From Candidatus Margulisiibacteriota bacterium (GTDB taxonomy: Bacteria > Margulisbacteria > WOR-1 > O2-12-FULL-45-9 > XYB2-FULL-48-7): a stretch of 43,919 nt of DNA. Below, piece by piece: positions 6,995 through 14,945 of the stretch. Location: assembly GCA_018822365.1 (NCBI GenBank), contig JAHJKL010000084.1, positions 1-43,919 on the forward strand, written 5' to 3'. Below the pieces are notes generated by a model, which was not told the origin of the DNA, did not search any database, and was given only the letters and a program-made list of their open reading frames with translations. Both the position numbers and the translations under genes were made by a program. Every line of letters starts with the position of its first letter. The stretch's first letter is position 1.

Positions 6995-8317
6995 ATGTTC
7001 AAAAAGTTAAACTACAGCCTTGGAGCTTTTGCCACTTCGTTAGCTTATCAGATCTTTGCCGCTTATATTATTTTTTATTATGTGGACGTGATGCGGCTCC
7101 CGGTCTATATGGCCGGGTCCGCCATGTTCATCTACGGCCTCTGGAACGCGCTCAATGACCCGCTCGCCGGATTTTTGTCGGATTCGACCCACTCCAGGTT
7201 CGGCCGCCGGATTCCTTATATCTTGTTAGGCGCGATCCCGCTTGGCCTGGCTTTTTATTTTTTATGGCGAGCCCCTTTCTTTGGCCTTGACGAGCCGTAT
7301 TTCCTGTTCCTTTACTTCGTCACCCTGATCTGTTTGTTTGACGCTTTCTACACGATCGTGGTTTTAAACTGGTCCTCGCTTTTTCCCGAGATGTTTAGCG
7401 GGCTAAAAGAGCGCTCCCTGGTCAATATTTTTCGCCAGGGCTTTGCTTTGCTTGGTTTTTTATTCGGAATCGCTATCCCCCCGCAGATCTTTACGAAGTT
7501 TGGCTGGGAAAACATGGGGTTGTTTTTTGGCCTGATGATCACTTTGCTCTGGCTGATCACGCTGTTTGGCTGCCGGGAAAAGAAGGAGTTTAGCCGGGAG
7601 CCGTCGCTTCCTTTGTTCCAGGCTTTGAAGGTGACTTTGGCGGACCGATCATTTATGCTGTATGTCGCGGCCGATTTGATGATCTCCTTTGGTTTCATTA
7701 CCTTGCTGGCTTCGATCCCGTTTTACGTAAAATATGTTTTGGAGAGAAGCCCTCAGGAAGTCACGCTGTTATTCGCTTTGGCCTTTTTTATTGCTTTTCC
7801 CATGCTTTTTGTCTGGCGGATGATCATTGTCCGTCAGGGCGCAAAAGTCGCGATGATGGCCGCCGTTGCCGCAATGGCGCTAAGCCTTTCTCCTTTGCTC
7901 TTTAGCCGCGCCTCTAATATTGTAATGCTGGCCGCAGCCCTGTTTGGCGCTTCGCTGGCCGGCTATCTGATGGTTTCTGACGTGGTCCTTTCCGATATTA
8001 TTGATGAGGACGAGGTAGCGACTGGCCGGCGCCGGGAAGGGATGTTCTTTGGCATCCGCTCATTTGTGAGCCGCTTTGCCATTGTGATCCAGTCGTTGAC
8101 GATCAGCTCGATCTTTTTATTATGCGGTTACAACCCATATGTCTTTACCCAGCCAAAAGCTTTTTATGCCGGGATATCGGCCCTGGTCATCGTGATCCCG
8201 ATGATTGCCTTTGGCCTGGCATTTGCTATAATTAATTTATATCCATTAGCCGGGAACAAAATAAAAGAAGTCCGGCGAAAATTAGACGAGATCCATTTGA
8301 TGAAAGGGGTAAAATAA
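6995..8317 (+). CDS. GPH-type (MelB-like) major facilitator symporter
   Basis: This 440-residue protein with about twelve membrane helices belongs to the glycoside-pentoside-hexuronide:cation symporter branch of the major facilitator superfamily. The loop after helix 2 reads NALNDPLAGFLSDSTHSRFGRR (about residues 50-71), close to the family motif. The loop late in the protein reads DIIDEDEVATGRRREGMFFG. It would import a sugar or related solute with a cation; the substrate cannot be read. It starts 3 bases after the ferredoxin stop codon, with no ribosome site of its own, so it depends on coupling. A transporter between two ferredoxins is an odd arrangement. Confidence 0.88.
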   Translation: MFKKLNYSLGAFATSLAYQIFAAYIIFYYVDVMRLPVYMAGSAMFIYGLWNALNDPLAGFLSDSTHSRFGRRIPYILLGAIPLGLAFYFLWRAPFFGLDEPYFLFLYFVTLICLFDAFYTIVVLNWSSLFPEMFSGLKERSLVNIFRQGFALLGFLFGIAIPPQIFTKFGWENMGLFFGLMITLLWLITLFGCREKKEFSREPSLPLFQALKVTLADRSFMLYVAADLMISFGFITLLASIPFYVKYVLERSPQEVTLLFALAFFIAFPMLFVWRMIIVRQGAKVAMMAAVAAMALSLSPLLFSRASNIVMLAAALFGASLAGYLMVSDVVLSDIIDEDEVATGRRREGMFFGIRSFVSRFAIVIQSLTISSIFLLCGYNPYVFTQPKAFYAGISALVIVIPMIAFGLAFAIINLYPLAGNKIKEVRRKLDEIHLMKGVK

Positions 8318-8318
8318 C

Positions 8319-8507
8319 ATGGCAGCAGGACAAAAAGCGGTAATTGATGAGACGACATGCACCGGGTGCGGCATTTGTATTGATGTCTGCCCAAAACAAG
8401 CCTTAGACCTGGCGGATAATGTTTCCAAATTAGCCCGGCCTGAAGCTTGCGATGGAAATGGGGCCTGCGCGGATGCTTGTCCGGTCCAGGCGATCACGCT
8501 GAAGTAG
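8319..8507 (+). CDS. Two-motif ferredoxin with one substituted cluster ligand
   Basis: This 62-residue bacterial-type ferredoxin has a first motif that is complete (C14, C17, C20, C24). In the second, CDGNGACADACP, the second ligand position is asparagine (N47), leaving C44, C50 and C54. Such a site would be expected to hold a [3Fe-4S] cluster or a [4Fe-4S] cluster with a labile iron. It starts two bases after the transporter stop codon. Its 3' end overlaps the end of the convergent pyrB gene by 14 bases. The ferredoxin fold call is firm; the cluster type is inference. Confidence 0.9.
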   Translation: MAAGQKAVIDETTCTGCGICIDVCPKQALDLADNVSKLARPEACDGNGACADACPVQAITLK

Positions 8508-9444
8508 ACTGGTTTTTCCCGCTAAGCAGTAAAAAGAGAAGGGCGGTCCTGACCGCGACCCCGTTGGTAACCTGTTCAAGGATGACCGTATTGGGGCCGT
8601 CGGCCACCTCTGACGTCATTTCTACCCCCCGATTGATCGGTCCCGGGTGCATAATGACCAGATCGGGTCTGGCTTTTTTCAGACGTTCGGCGTTGAGCCC
8701 GTAAAGCTCGGCGTACTCATTGATCGAGGGGAAGAACCCTTTGTCCATCCTCTCCCGCTGGATCCGGAGCATATTAACAAACTCGGCCTCTTTTAATTCC
8801 TTGTCCAGGTCATAGGAAACCCTGACCCCTAATCCTTCGATCCCGGCCGGCATCAGGGTGGGAGGGCCAACAACTACGACCTCTGCCCCCAGTTTGTTTA
8901 ACCCCCAGATGTTTGATTTGGCTACCCGCGAATGGGCGATGTCACCGACTATCAGGACTTTTTTCCCCTTGACGCTCTTCTTTTTGTCGATCATCGTAAA
9001 GATATCCAGCAGCCCCTGGGTTGGATGTTCGTCGCAGCCGTCCCCGGCGTTGATCACGCAGGCGCTGGTTTGGCTGGCCAGCAGGTGGGCCGCGCCGGCC
9101 ATATTATGGCGGATAATGATCGCATCAACCCCCATCACTTCCAGGTTTTTTGCGGTGTCGATCAGGCTTTCCCCTTTAGAGATGCTCGATGACGATAAGG
9201 CGACATTGGTGATGTTGGCGGAGAGAACCTTGGCTGCCATATTAAATGAGGTCCTGGTCCGGGTTGAAGGTTCATAGAAAAGAGTGACCAGGTGTTTGCC
9301 CAGGAGCGTGGGGACCTTGGGGATCGGTCGGCTAATGACCTCTTTCATGGAAATAGCGGTCTTTAGAATAAGCTGAAGTTCCTCTAGGGAGAGGTCTTTG
9401 AGGCCGAGGAGATCTTTATTTTTTAGCCCTTTGACCTTGTTCAT
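8494..9444 (-). CDS. pyrB: Aspartate carbamoyltransferase catalytic subunit
   Basis: This 316-residue enzyme condenses carbamoyl phosphate with aspartate to make N-carbamoyl-aspartate, the first committed step of pyrimidine synthesis. The carbamoyl-phosphate loop STRTRTS is at residues 60-66, and DEHPTQ with H140-Q143 follows. The later RIQRERM and HPGPINRGVE segments form the aspartate site. Length is normal for a stand-alone catalytic chain. No pyrI regulatory subunit and no other pyr gene is nearby. It diverges from apbE across a 51-base AT-rich spacer. No clear ribosome site precedes the ATG; an extended -10 box lies about 24 bases upstream. Confidence 0.96.
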   Translation of the reverse strand: MNKVKGLKNKDLLGLKDLSLEELQLILKTAISMKEVISRPIPKVPTLLGKHLVTLFYEPSTRTRTSFNMAAKVLSANITNVALSSSSISKGESLIDTAKNLEVMGVDAIIIRHNMAGAAHLLASQTSACVINAGDGCDEHPTQGLLDIFTMIDKKKSVKGKKVLIVGDIAHSRVAKSNIWGLNKLGAEVVVVGPPTLMPAGIEGLGVRVSYDLDKELKEAEFVNMLRIQRERMDKGFFPSINEYAELYGLNAERLKKARPDLVIMHPGPINRGVEMTSEVADGPNTVILEQVTNGVAVRTALLFLLLSGKNQSTSA

Positions 9445-9448
9445 ACAA

Positions 9449-9489
9449 TTGATTAATCTGTATATATATTATATCATTATAGTGATAAT
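9449..9489 (+). promoter_or_regulatory. apbE promoter region in the divergent spacer
   Basis: Two readings are possible. TTGATT (9449-9454) with TATCAT (9472-9477) at 17 bases gives a start 12 bases before the ATG. Alternatively, GATAAT (9484-9489) ends exactly 6 bases before ATG 9496, the leaderless geometry seen at several other genes here. No ribosome site is present in either case. Confidence 0.45.
9468..9476 (-). promoter_or_regulatory. Extended -10 box for pyrB
   Basis: The minus strand reads TGATATAAT, identical to the extended -10 boxes of the DUF1858 gene and parA. Transcription would start near 9461, leaving a leader of about 17 bases without a ribosome site before the ATG at 9444. 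Confidence 0.5.
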
Positions 9490-9495
9490 AATTCC

Positions 9496-10353
9496 ATGAA
9501 TAAATACCTGGTACTAATTGTATTGATCGTTTCCATTCTTGGGCTTAGCCTGTTTTTATTGTATCCAGGAGAAAAAACAATTTATACCATGGGGACGGCA
9601 TTGCGGGTCAAGGGGGATGGCCGGGAGGTGGCGATCGCTGAGGCCCGGCGTTTGAACGATCTTTTTAACCGGTTTGATCCCAGCAGTGAAGTTGCGGCGA
9701 TCAACCTGGCGGCCGGACTAAATCCGGTAAAAGTTTCCCGTGAGACCTTTGATGTTATAGCCCTCTCGCTTTTGATCGCCGATCTTTCGGGTGGCGCCTT
9801 TGATATTTCTTTGGGAGAACATGGGAATTGGCGCGAGATTAAATTGAACAGCCAGGCGGAAACGGTTTTTCTCGCTCGGAAGGGGATGAAGATAGACCTT
9901 GGCGGGATCGGCAAGGGATTTGCGATCGAAAAGATCAAGCGACTTTTGGGAGGGAAAAAAGGGAATAAAACGCTGGTCGACATGCGGTCCTCCATTGCCG
10001 CTATCGGCCGCTCCTGGAAGATCGGGGTTCTTGACCCGCGGTTAACCGGCGCGGGGGGGCGTGACAGGATCCTCGGCGCGGTTATTTTAAATGACGGAGA
10101 AACACTGGCGACTTCCGGCGGATACGAGCAGCCGGGCCACATTATCGATCCGCGCAGCGGCCAGAAAGCCGAAAAATGTTTAGGGGTGACCGTTATCGCG
10201 CAGGACGCGGCGATCGCCGATGCTCTCGCGACCGCGATCTTTGTGCTTGGACCGGAAAAGGGGATGGCGCTGGCAGAGAAACTAGCCGCCCGGGCGGTAA
10301 TTATTGATAGAAAGGGAAAGATATATGATAATTTTGGCTTTAAATTGCGGTAG
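9496..10353 (+). CDS. apbE: FAD:protein FMN transferase, membrane anchored
   Basis: This 285-residue ApbE-family enzyme attaches FMN covalently to threonine or serine of target flavoproteins outside the cytoplasm. Family motifs are present: FDPSSEVAAIN, KIDLGGIGKGFAIEK, TSGGYEQ, HIIDPRSG and DALATAIFVLG. The segment that usually reads VNxGGD is here VDMRSS (about residues 161-166), a notable change near the FAD site. An N-terminal hydrophobic stretch (residues 3-23) anchors it; there is no lipobox cysteine. No Rnf, Nqr or other obvious flavinylation target is encoded in the window. Its last 29 bases overlap ackA, suggesting one transcript. Confidence 0.9.
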   Translation: MNKYLVLIVLIVSILGLSLFLLYPGEKTIYTMGTALRVKGDGREVAIAEARRLNDLFNRFDPSSEVAAINLAAGLNPVKVSRETFDVIALSLLIADLSGGAFDISLGEHGNWREIKLNSQAETVFLARKGMKIDLGGIGKGFAIEKIKRLLGGKKGNKTLVDMRSSIAAIGRSWKIGVLDPRLTGAGGRDRILGAVILNDGETLATSGGYEQPGHIIDPRSGQKAEKCLGVTVIAQDAAIADALATAIFVLGPEKGMALAEKLAARAVIIDRKGKIYDNFGFKLR

Positions 10354-11596
10354 CTCTTCGGTCAAGTTTAAGCTGTATAAATCGGGGGAAAGAAAATCCA
10401 TGACCAGTGGTGAGGTGGAAAGGATCGGGATTTCCGGCTCTTTTCTCTCTTTTACCCTTCCCGGCAAGGGTGAAGTGAAAAAAGAATTTGAATGTCAGGA
10501 CCATCGCTGCGCTTTGAAATCGATCATTGAAGTTTTGACCGATCAGCAATATGGGATCCTTGGCGATCTAAGCCAGATCGTGGCGGTTGGCCATCGGGTT
10601 GTCCATGGCGGAGAAAAATTTAAAAGTTCGGTCATGATCAACGACGAGGTATTGGCGGCGATCAAGGAAGTGCAGGACCTGGCCCCGCTCCATAATCCGC
10701 CAAATATTATGGGAATTGAAGCGGCTAAAGAAGTTCTGCCCGACATCCCCCACGTCGCTGTTTTTGACACCGCTTTTCACCAGACGATGCCGGAGCAAGC
10801 CTATCTGTATGCGGTACCTTACGAATGGTACGGAATGTACGGGGTACGGCGCTATGGTTTTCATGGAACCTCCCACCTTTATGTTTCGCGGCGGGCCGCG
10901 GCCCTGATGGGGAAAACCCCGCTTGAGACCAATCTGATCACCATGCACATTGGGAACGGGGTTAGTGTCACGGCGATAAAGGGAGGGATCTCGGTTGATA
11001 CCAGCATGGGATTGACACCGTTGGAAGGGGCGGTGATGGGGACCCGCTGCGGCGACCTTGATCCGTCGATCATTTTGTTCATGATCGAGAAAGAAGGGTT
11101 TTACGTTGAAGAACTGGAAAAGATATTGAATAAAAAGAGCGGACTGCTTGGGATCACCGGCAAATTCATGGACAGGCGCGATGTTGATAAGGCGGCCGAT
11201 GACGGCGACCACCGGGCAAAGCTGGCCCAGCAGATCGAAGCCTATCGACTGCGAAAATATATAGGAGCTTACTCGGCGGCGCTGGGCCGGGTAGACGCGA
11301 TCGTTTTTACCGCCGGCGGAGGAGAGCGGAATTTCCGTCTTCGCGAGCGGGTCTTGGGGGGGCTGGAAAACATCGGCATCATCCTGGACAGCAGGCGGAA
11401 CGCCGCGGCTAATACCAGGGACAAGGAATCATTGATCACCACTGACGATTCTCCGGTTAAAGTATATGTGATCCCGACCGACGAAGAATTGGTTTTTATT
11501 GAAGACGTGATCGCGATCCTGGAAGGGCGCTACGAAACGCACACCCATTTTACCTACAGCTTTGAAGATCCGAAATATAAAAGGAAAGCCGAATGA
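10325..11596 (+). CDS. ackA: Acetate kinase
   Basis: This 423-residue enzyme converts acetyl phosphate and ADP to acetate and ATP, the substrate-level ATP step of acetate fermentation. Signatures include ALNCGSSSVKFKLY at the start, GHRVVHGGEKF, VFDTAFHQTMPE, GFHGTSHLYV and HIGNGVSVTAIKGG followed by DTSMGLTPLEG. ATG 10325 fits the family start and follows a purine-rich AAGGGAAAG site; the upstream ATG at 10304 would add seven unusual residues. It begins inside the end of apbE. No phosphotransacetylase gene is adjacent. The last four bases overlap the next gene (ATGA). Confidence 0.97.
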   Translation: MIILALNCGSSSVKFKLYKSGERKSMTSGEVERIGISGSFLSFTLPGKGEVKKEFECQDHRCALKSIIEVLTDQQYGILGDLSQIVAVGHRVVHGGEKFKSSVMINDEVLAAIKEVQDLAPLHNPPNIMGIEAAKEVLPDIPHVAVFDTAFHQTMPEQAYLYAVPYEWYGMYGVRRYGFHGTSHLYVSRRAAALMGKTPLETNLITMHIGNGVSVTAIKGGISVDTSMGLTPLEGAVMGTRCGDLDPSIILFMIEKEGFYVEELEKILNKKSGLLGITGKFMDRRDVDKAADDGDHRAKLAQQIEAYRLRKYIGAYSAALGRVDAIVFTAGGGERNFRLRERVLGGLENIGIILDSRRNAAANTRDKESLITTDDSPVKVYVIPTDEELVFIEDVIAILEGRYETHTHFTYSFEDPKYKRKAE

Positions 11597-12405
11597 ACAA
11601 AGAGAATTTTTACCCATTAACTTATCTGCGCGAAGCTGAAGCGCTGCGTTGCGGCGCTCTTACCCTGCGGGAACATCCGGAGATCAACCATCCCTGGGAA
11701 CTTATCTCCGGCCTGAAGGGGGCCCTGGAGAAAGACCTGAAAGTTATTGGGACAAAGATCAAAGGGCTGGCCCATCCTACAGCGGTCCTATACGCGCCGG
11801 AAAATATTTTGATCGAAGAAGGGGCGCAAATTGAAGCGCTGGCGGTGCTCGACGCCCGGAGCGGACCGATCTATATCGGGGCCAATACGGTCGTTCGGCC
11901 GCAAAGCTATCTGCGCGGGCCGCTTTACATCGGGCCGGAGTGCCGGATTGGCGGAGAAGTGACCCATTCGATATTTCACGGTTATTCTAACAAAGCGCAT
12001 TATGGTTTTATCGGCCACTCATATATTGGGGAGTGGGTCAATTTGGGGGCGGGAACGACCAACTCCAACCTTAAAAACACTTACGGGACGGTAAAGATGA
12101 CGATAAACGGCGAGACGCTAGACAGCGGAGAGCGGTTCCTGGGCTGTCTTATCGGTGATCACGTCAAGCTGGGGATTGGGAGCCTTATCCCGACCGGTGC
12201 GGTGATCGGGCTTGGGGCCAATGTTTTTGGCGGCGGGATGATCGCGAAGTGTGTGCCGAACTTTGCCTGGGGAGAAAAGGGAAGGGTTGATCTAGAAAAA
12301 TTCCTGGCCGGAGTTAAATTGGTCATGGCCAGAAGAGGCCAGGTTTTAACCCCGGAACTGGCAGAGCTTCTTGTCACGAACTTTAGACGACAGTCCGGAG
12401 TTTGA
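11593..12405 (+). CDS. GlmU-family left-handed beta-helix protein lacking the nucleotidyltransferase core
   Basis: Residues from about 85 to 225 of this 270-residue protein form a hexapeptide-repeat beta-helix of the GlmU C-terminal acyltransferase type. Characteristic runs are GPIYIGANTVVRP, GPECRIGGEVTHSIF, HGYSNKAHYGFIGHSYIGEW and NLGAGTTNSNLKNTYG. The first 35 residues (FYPLTYLREAEALRCGALTL, then NHPWELI) look like the two edges of the full-length putative sugar nucleotidyltransferase family with the intervening catalytic domain missing. It may acylate or bind a sugar nucleotide; the function is not known. It is coupled to ackA by a 4-base overlap and runs 23 bases into the end of the convergent RelA/SpoT gene. 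Confidence 0.78.
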   Translation: MNKENFYPLTYLREAEALRCGALTLREHPEINHPWELISGLKGALEKDLKVIGTKIKGLAHPTAVLYAPENILIEEGAQIEALAVLDARSGPIYIGANTVVRPQSYLRGPLYIGPECRIGGEVTHSIFHGYSNKAHYGFIGHSYIGEWVNLGAGTTNSNLKNTYGTVKMTINGETLDSGERFLGCLIGDHVKLGIGSLIPTGAVIGLGANVFGGGMIAKCVPNFAWGEKGRVDLEKFLAGVKLVMARRGQVLTPELAELLVTNFRRQSGV

Positions 12406-14797
12406 TCCTTTTAATCTGTCCGTTACTTTGCTTTTTCAGCCTGCTTTCTATATGCCCGGGCGAGGCGCTGGAAAGAACAACAACGGTGATTTCCAGTCCG
12501 CTGGAGAGGAATTTTTCTTTTGTCGTGAAGGATGCGATGTTTTCCCCAAGAGAGATCACCGATTCAACCGCCATTGCCAGCTCTTTTGGTGAAATTCGGA
12601 GCTTGATCTCTATTTGCTGCCGACGGGTTGGAAAAGGGTTTGACGCGCTGGTATGTTTATATAGATTGATCAACCGGCCGGTAAAATTGTCGGCTATTTG
12701 TTGATCCAGCGACCCCAGTGAAAATTCCGCCAGGCTGTAGGCGCCTTCGCTTGTGTGTAAATTGAAGGAATCAACCCGGGAGCTGGTAGCGGCTAGAAAA
12801 GTAAATAGCCGGACGAGCGCGCCGCGATAGTTGTTGTTGAACAACACATAAATAGTCTTTCCTTTCCAACCGGTTACAACGGAGGCCTCTTGCAGCATTC
12901 TGCTCGTTCGCTTCAGGATAAGGTTTTCTGTCCCTTTATTGAGGCCAAGGGCGGCATAGAAGGTCTCCTCGTCATGGAAGCCGGCTTGATTGGTCAACCT
13001 GGCCCGGGAATAATGAATCTTGCGAGTATTTTCGCAGTTGACCGGGCAAGCGCGGTCAAATATATCAAAGATCTCGGCTTCCCACTGTTTGACCAATTCT
13101 CCAAAGGCTTTTTTGCCTGATGTAGAGTAACGATTTAAGCTTAGCAGGGAAAAGTCTGTTACTCCGGCAGCGAGCAGTTCAAGCGAGGAAGCGGCAAGTT
13201 GTGTTCTGGCCGCGTCATACCTGACGCGGTTGATCGGCTGCACCTCTTTACTTAAGATCAGTGAAATTGTATCGCCGCTTTCAACGGGACTGTCCAGGCC
13301 AACTGTTTTTTCCGTAATAGAGCCATCCGATAAGGGCCTTCGGATAATTCCACCGATCACCCGGCTGCCAAAAACAGCGGACTTACGAAAGGCAAAATCA
13401 AGCACGGTAACCCTGGCGGCCCCTTTTTTGGGCCCAACATCGTATAGCTTTCCGTTGTCATCATAAACATAAGCATATCCTTTGCTCTGGAGGTCAAAGT
13501 GGGTTGCTTCGTATATTGCGCGCGCGGTCGGGGCATCAAGGCAGAATCCTTCAAAGCCGAATTGGGCAAGTTTGTAGCTGATATGAGAACAGGCGCCAAC
13601 CAAGGCTTTGCGTTCCATTTCGGCCGATCTGACCTGGATCTCAACTTCGGTCCCTTCCTCATTCATAAAAGCGCAATGGAGCGCCTGATAGTATTGTTCG
13701 TTGTCATTGGAAAAAACCTTGAGGTCCTTGCCGCGGGGGAATTTTATGTAATCAGTATACTTTTCTGGCTGCCATTTGTATCCAAGTTTATTCATGATCT
13801 CGGTAAGACTGTTAACGGCTGTATAGCATTCATCGGGACAGGCCGTGATACAGCTTATGCCAAGCAGGTCATGGACAGCGCGGGGCTTGTTGGCGATGCT
13901 CCACAATCCTTTCAATCTCCAGGAAAAGGTAAAGGAATTTAATTCCTCAGCCAATAAAGTCGCTACAGTCCTTAATTCATCAGACAAATGGATCGGGCCC
14001 ACTTGATAAGCTCCGCTGTAGGTTGAGGAGGCGATTTTCTCATATCTATCCGGATCAGAGCTTAAAAATGCAAGGTCGTCGAGTTGTTTGGCATGGGCCG
14101 AAAAGTGCAGAACCTTGAGGAAGGGAGAAAAAGCCTGAGTGGCATATGATGATAAAGGATGGATCCCTTTGCCGGCATGGAAAGCGAGCTCAGAGAAGAT
14201 TTGGGCGGTCACAAGGAGCATAATATCAACGTCTTCTTCGAGTTCGGTCAGCATTTTAATAAATAATCCGCCTTGTTTTATGCCATGATCCTGGTTAAAG
14301 GTAAACCGGGAGAGAAACTCGACCTTGGCAATAATATTTAATAGGGTTGAGTCAAAATTGTTTTCCTTTAATAATGCCAGGGGAGTATCAAGTACAATGA
14401 AAGCGGCGACGGAATCAGGGGAGGCTCCCCAGCTCATCAGCAACTCTATCCCCAGTGCTTTATTGGGCAGGCTGCCGTTTAAATCCGAAAACTCAAGCGC
14501 TTTTTTCAGCCGGCCTAAATTAGCCTGCGGCTGGTTTTGGCTAAAAAAGGTGAAAAGATCTTCCGCGAATTTTGTTTGAGAGCCAGCAAGTTGGAATGAG
14601 CCGCTCCACTCATCTTCGCCGGTCATTTTAACAACCGGGATATTCAATCGGTCAAAAGGTCCGCCGGCCGGAATTGGCCGTTTAGGATGGAATTGGCCGG
14701 CGTCAGGGAACAGCCGGGCCGCGGCCCTGTCGATCGCCCGGTTGATAACAGGCGTCAGGCGAGGTCTGGTCGACGGAGGTTTGTTTTGGATCTTCAT
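12383..14797 (-). CDS. RelA/SpoT-family protein: (p)ppGpp synthetase with degenerate hydrolase domain
   Basis: This 804-residue RSH protein has the usual order of HD-like, synthetase, TGS, helical and ACT-like domains. The hydrolase region is degenerate: the HDxxED motif is replaced by LDTPLAL (136-142), and the LADRLHN motif by VTAQIFSEL (196-204). The synthetase keeps its main residues: R294, K296 (WRLKGLWSI), D310 (DLLGIS), DYIKFP (349-354), Y370, H374, and E386/Q388 (EIQVR). The TGS domain (about 441-518) reads YAYVYDDNGKLYDVGPKKGA. Two ACT-like segments end the protein. It should make, but not degrade, the alarmone. A TTGAAA-18-GATAAA promoter sits 8 bases before the ATG. Confidence 0.85.
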   Translation of the reverse strand: MKIQNKPPSTRPRLTPVINRAIDRAAARLFPDAGQFHPKRPIPAGGPFDRLNIPVVKMTGEDEWSGSFQLAGSQTKFAEDLFTFFSQNQPQANLGRLKKALEFSDLNGSLPNKALGIELLMSWGASPDSVAAFIVLDTPLALLKENNFDSTLLNIIAKVEFLSRFTFNQDHGIKQGGLFIKMLTELEEDVDIMLLVTAQIFSELAFHAGKGIHPLSSYATQAFSPFLKVLHFSAHAKQLDDLAFLSSDPDRYEKIASSTYSGAYQVGPIHLSDELRTVATLLAEELNSFTFSWRLKGLWSIANKPRAVHDLLGISCITACPDECYTAVNSLTEIMNKLGYKWQPEKYTDYIKFPRGKDLKVFSNDNEQYYQALHCAFMNEEGTEVEIQVRSAEMERKALVGACSHISYKLAQFGFEGFCLDAPTARAIYEATHFDLQSKGYAYVYDDNGKLYDVGPKKGAARVTVLDFAFRKSAVFGSRVIGGIIRRPLSDGSITEKTVGLDSPVESGDTISLILSKEVQPINRVRYDAARTQLAASSLELLAAGVTDFSLLSLNRYSTSGKKAFGELVKQWEAEIFDIFDRACPVNCENTRKIHYSRARLTNQAGFHDEETFYAALGLNKGTENLILKRTSRMLQEASVVTGWKGKTIYVLFNNNYRGALVRLFTFLAATSSRVDSFNLHTSEGAYSLAEFSLGSLDQQIADNFTGRLINLYKHTSASNPFPTRRQQIEIKLRISPKELAMAVESVISLGENIASFTTKEKFLSSGLEITVVVLSSASPGHIESRLKKQSNGQIKRIKLRTVV

Positions 14798-14805
14798 GTC
14801 AAGTC

Positions 14806-14835
14806 TTTATCGTCTAAAAAATTGCAGAATTTCAA
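14806..14835 (-). promoter_or_regulatory. Promoter of the RelA/SpoT gene
   Basis: On the minus strand TTGAAA (14835-14830) and GATAAA (14811-14806) are separated by 18 bases. The ATG is 8 bases further on, so the transcript has essentially no leader. The element overlaps the outward-facing promoter of tRNA-Gln on the other strand. Confidence 0.5.
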
Positions 14836-14850
14836 GGGAAATAGTATAAT
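14822..14850 (+). promoter_or_regulatory. tRNA-Gln promoter
   Basis: TATAAT (14845-14850) sits 14 bases before the mature tRNA 5' end. TTGCAG (14822-14827) at 17 bases is a plausible weak -35 box. This gives a short 5' leader of about 7 bases for RNase P to remove. Confidence 0.55.
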
Positions 14851-14863
14851 TTTGACGGATCAG

Positions 14864-14935
14864 TGGGGGATCGTCTAATTGGTAGGACACCGCCCTTTGG
14901 AGGCGAGAATCGGGGTTCAAGTCCCTGTCCCCCAG
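14864..14935 (+). tRNA. tRNA-Gln (anticodon TTG)
   Basis: A full cloverleaf can be drawn. The 7-pair acceptor stem is TGGGGGA with TCCCCCA (including the U1-A72 pair usual for glutamine tRNAs), and the D arm is GTCT-AATTGGTA-GGAC. The anticodon loop CTTTGGA has TTG at the anticodon, and the T arm is CGGGG-TTCAAGT-CCCTG. The discriminator base is G, as expected for tRNA-Gln. The outermost anticodon-stem pair is a C-A mismatch. The 3' CCA is not encoded (AAC follows), so a nucleotidyltransferase must add it. It lies alone between the divergent RelA/SpoT gene and the 3' end of the ABC-F gene. Confidence 0.95.
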
Positions 14936-14945
14936 AACCCACAAG

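Noticed and set aside
10568-11212. Minus-strand frame of 214 codons antisense to ackA
   Set aside because: The acetate kinase motifs run through the whole span, and the antisense product matches nothing.
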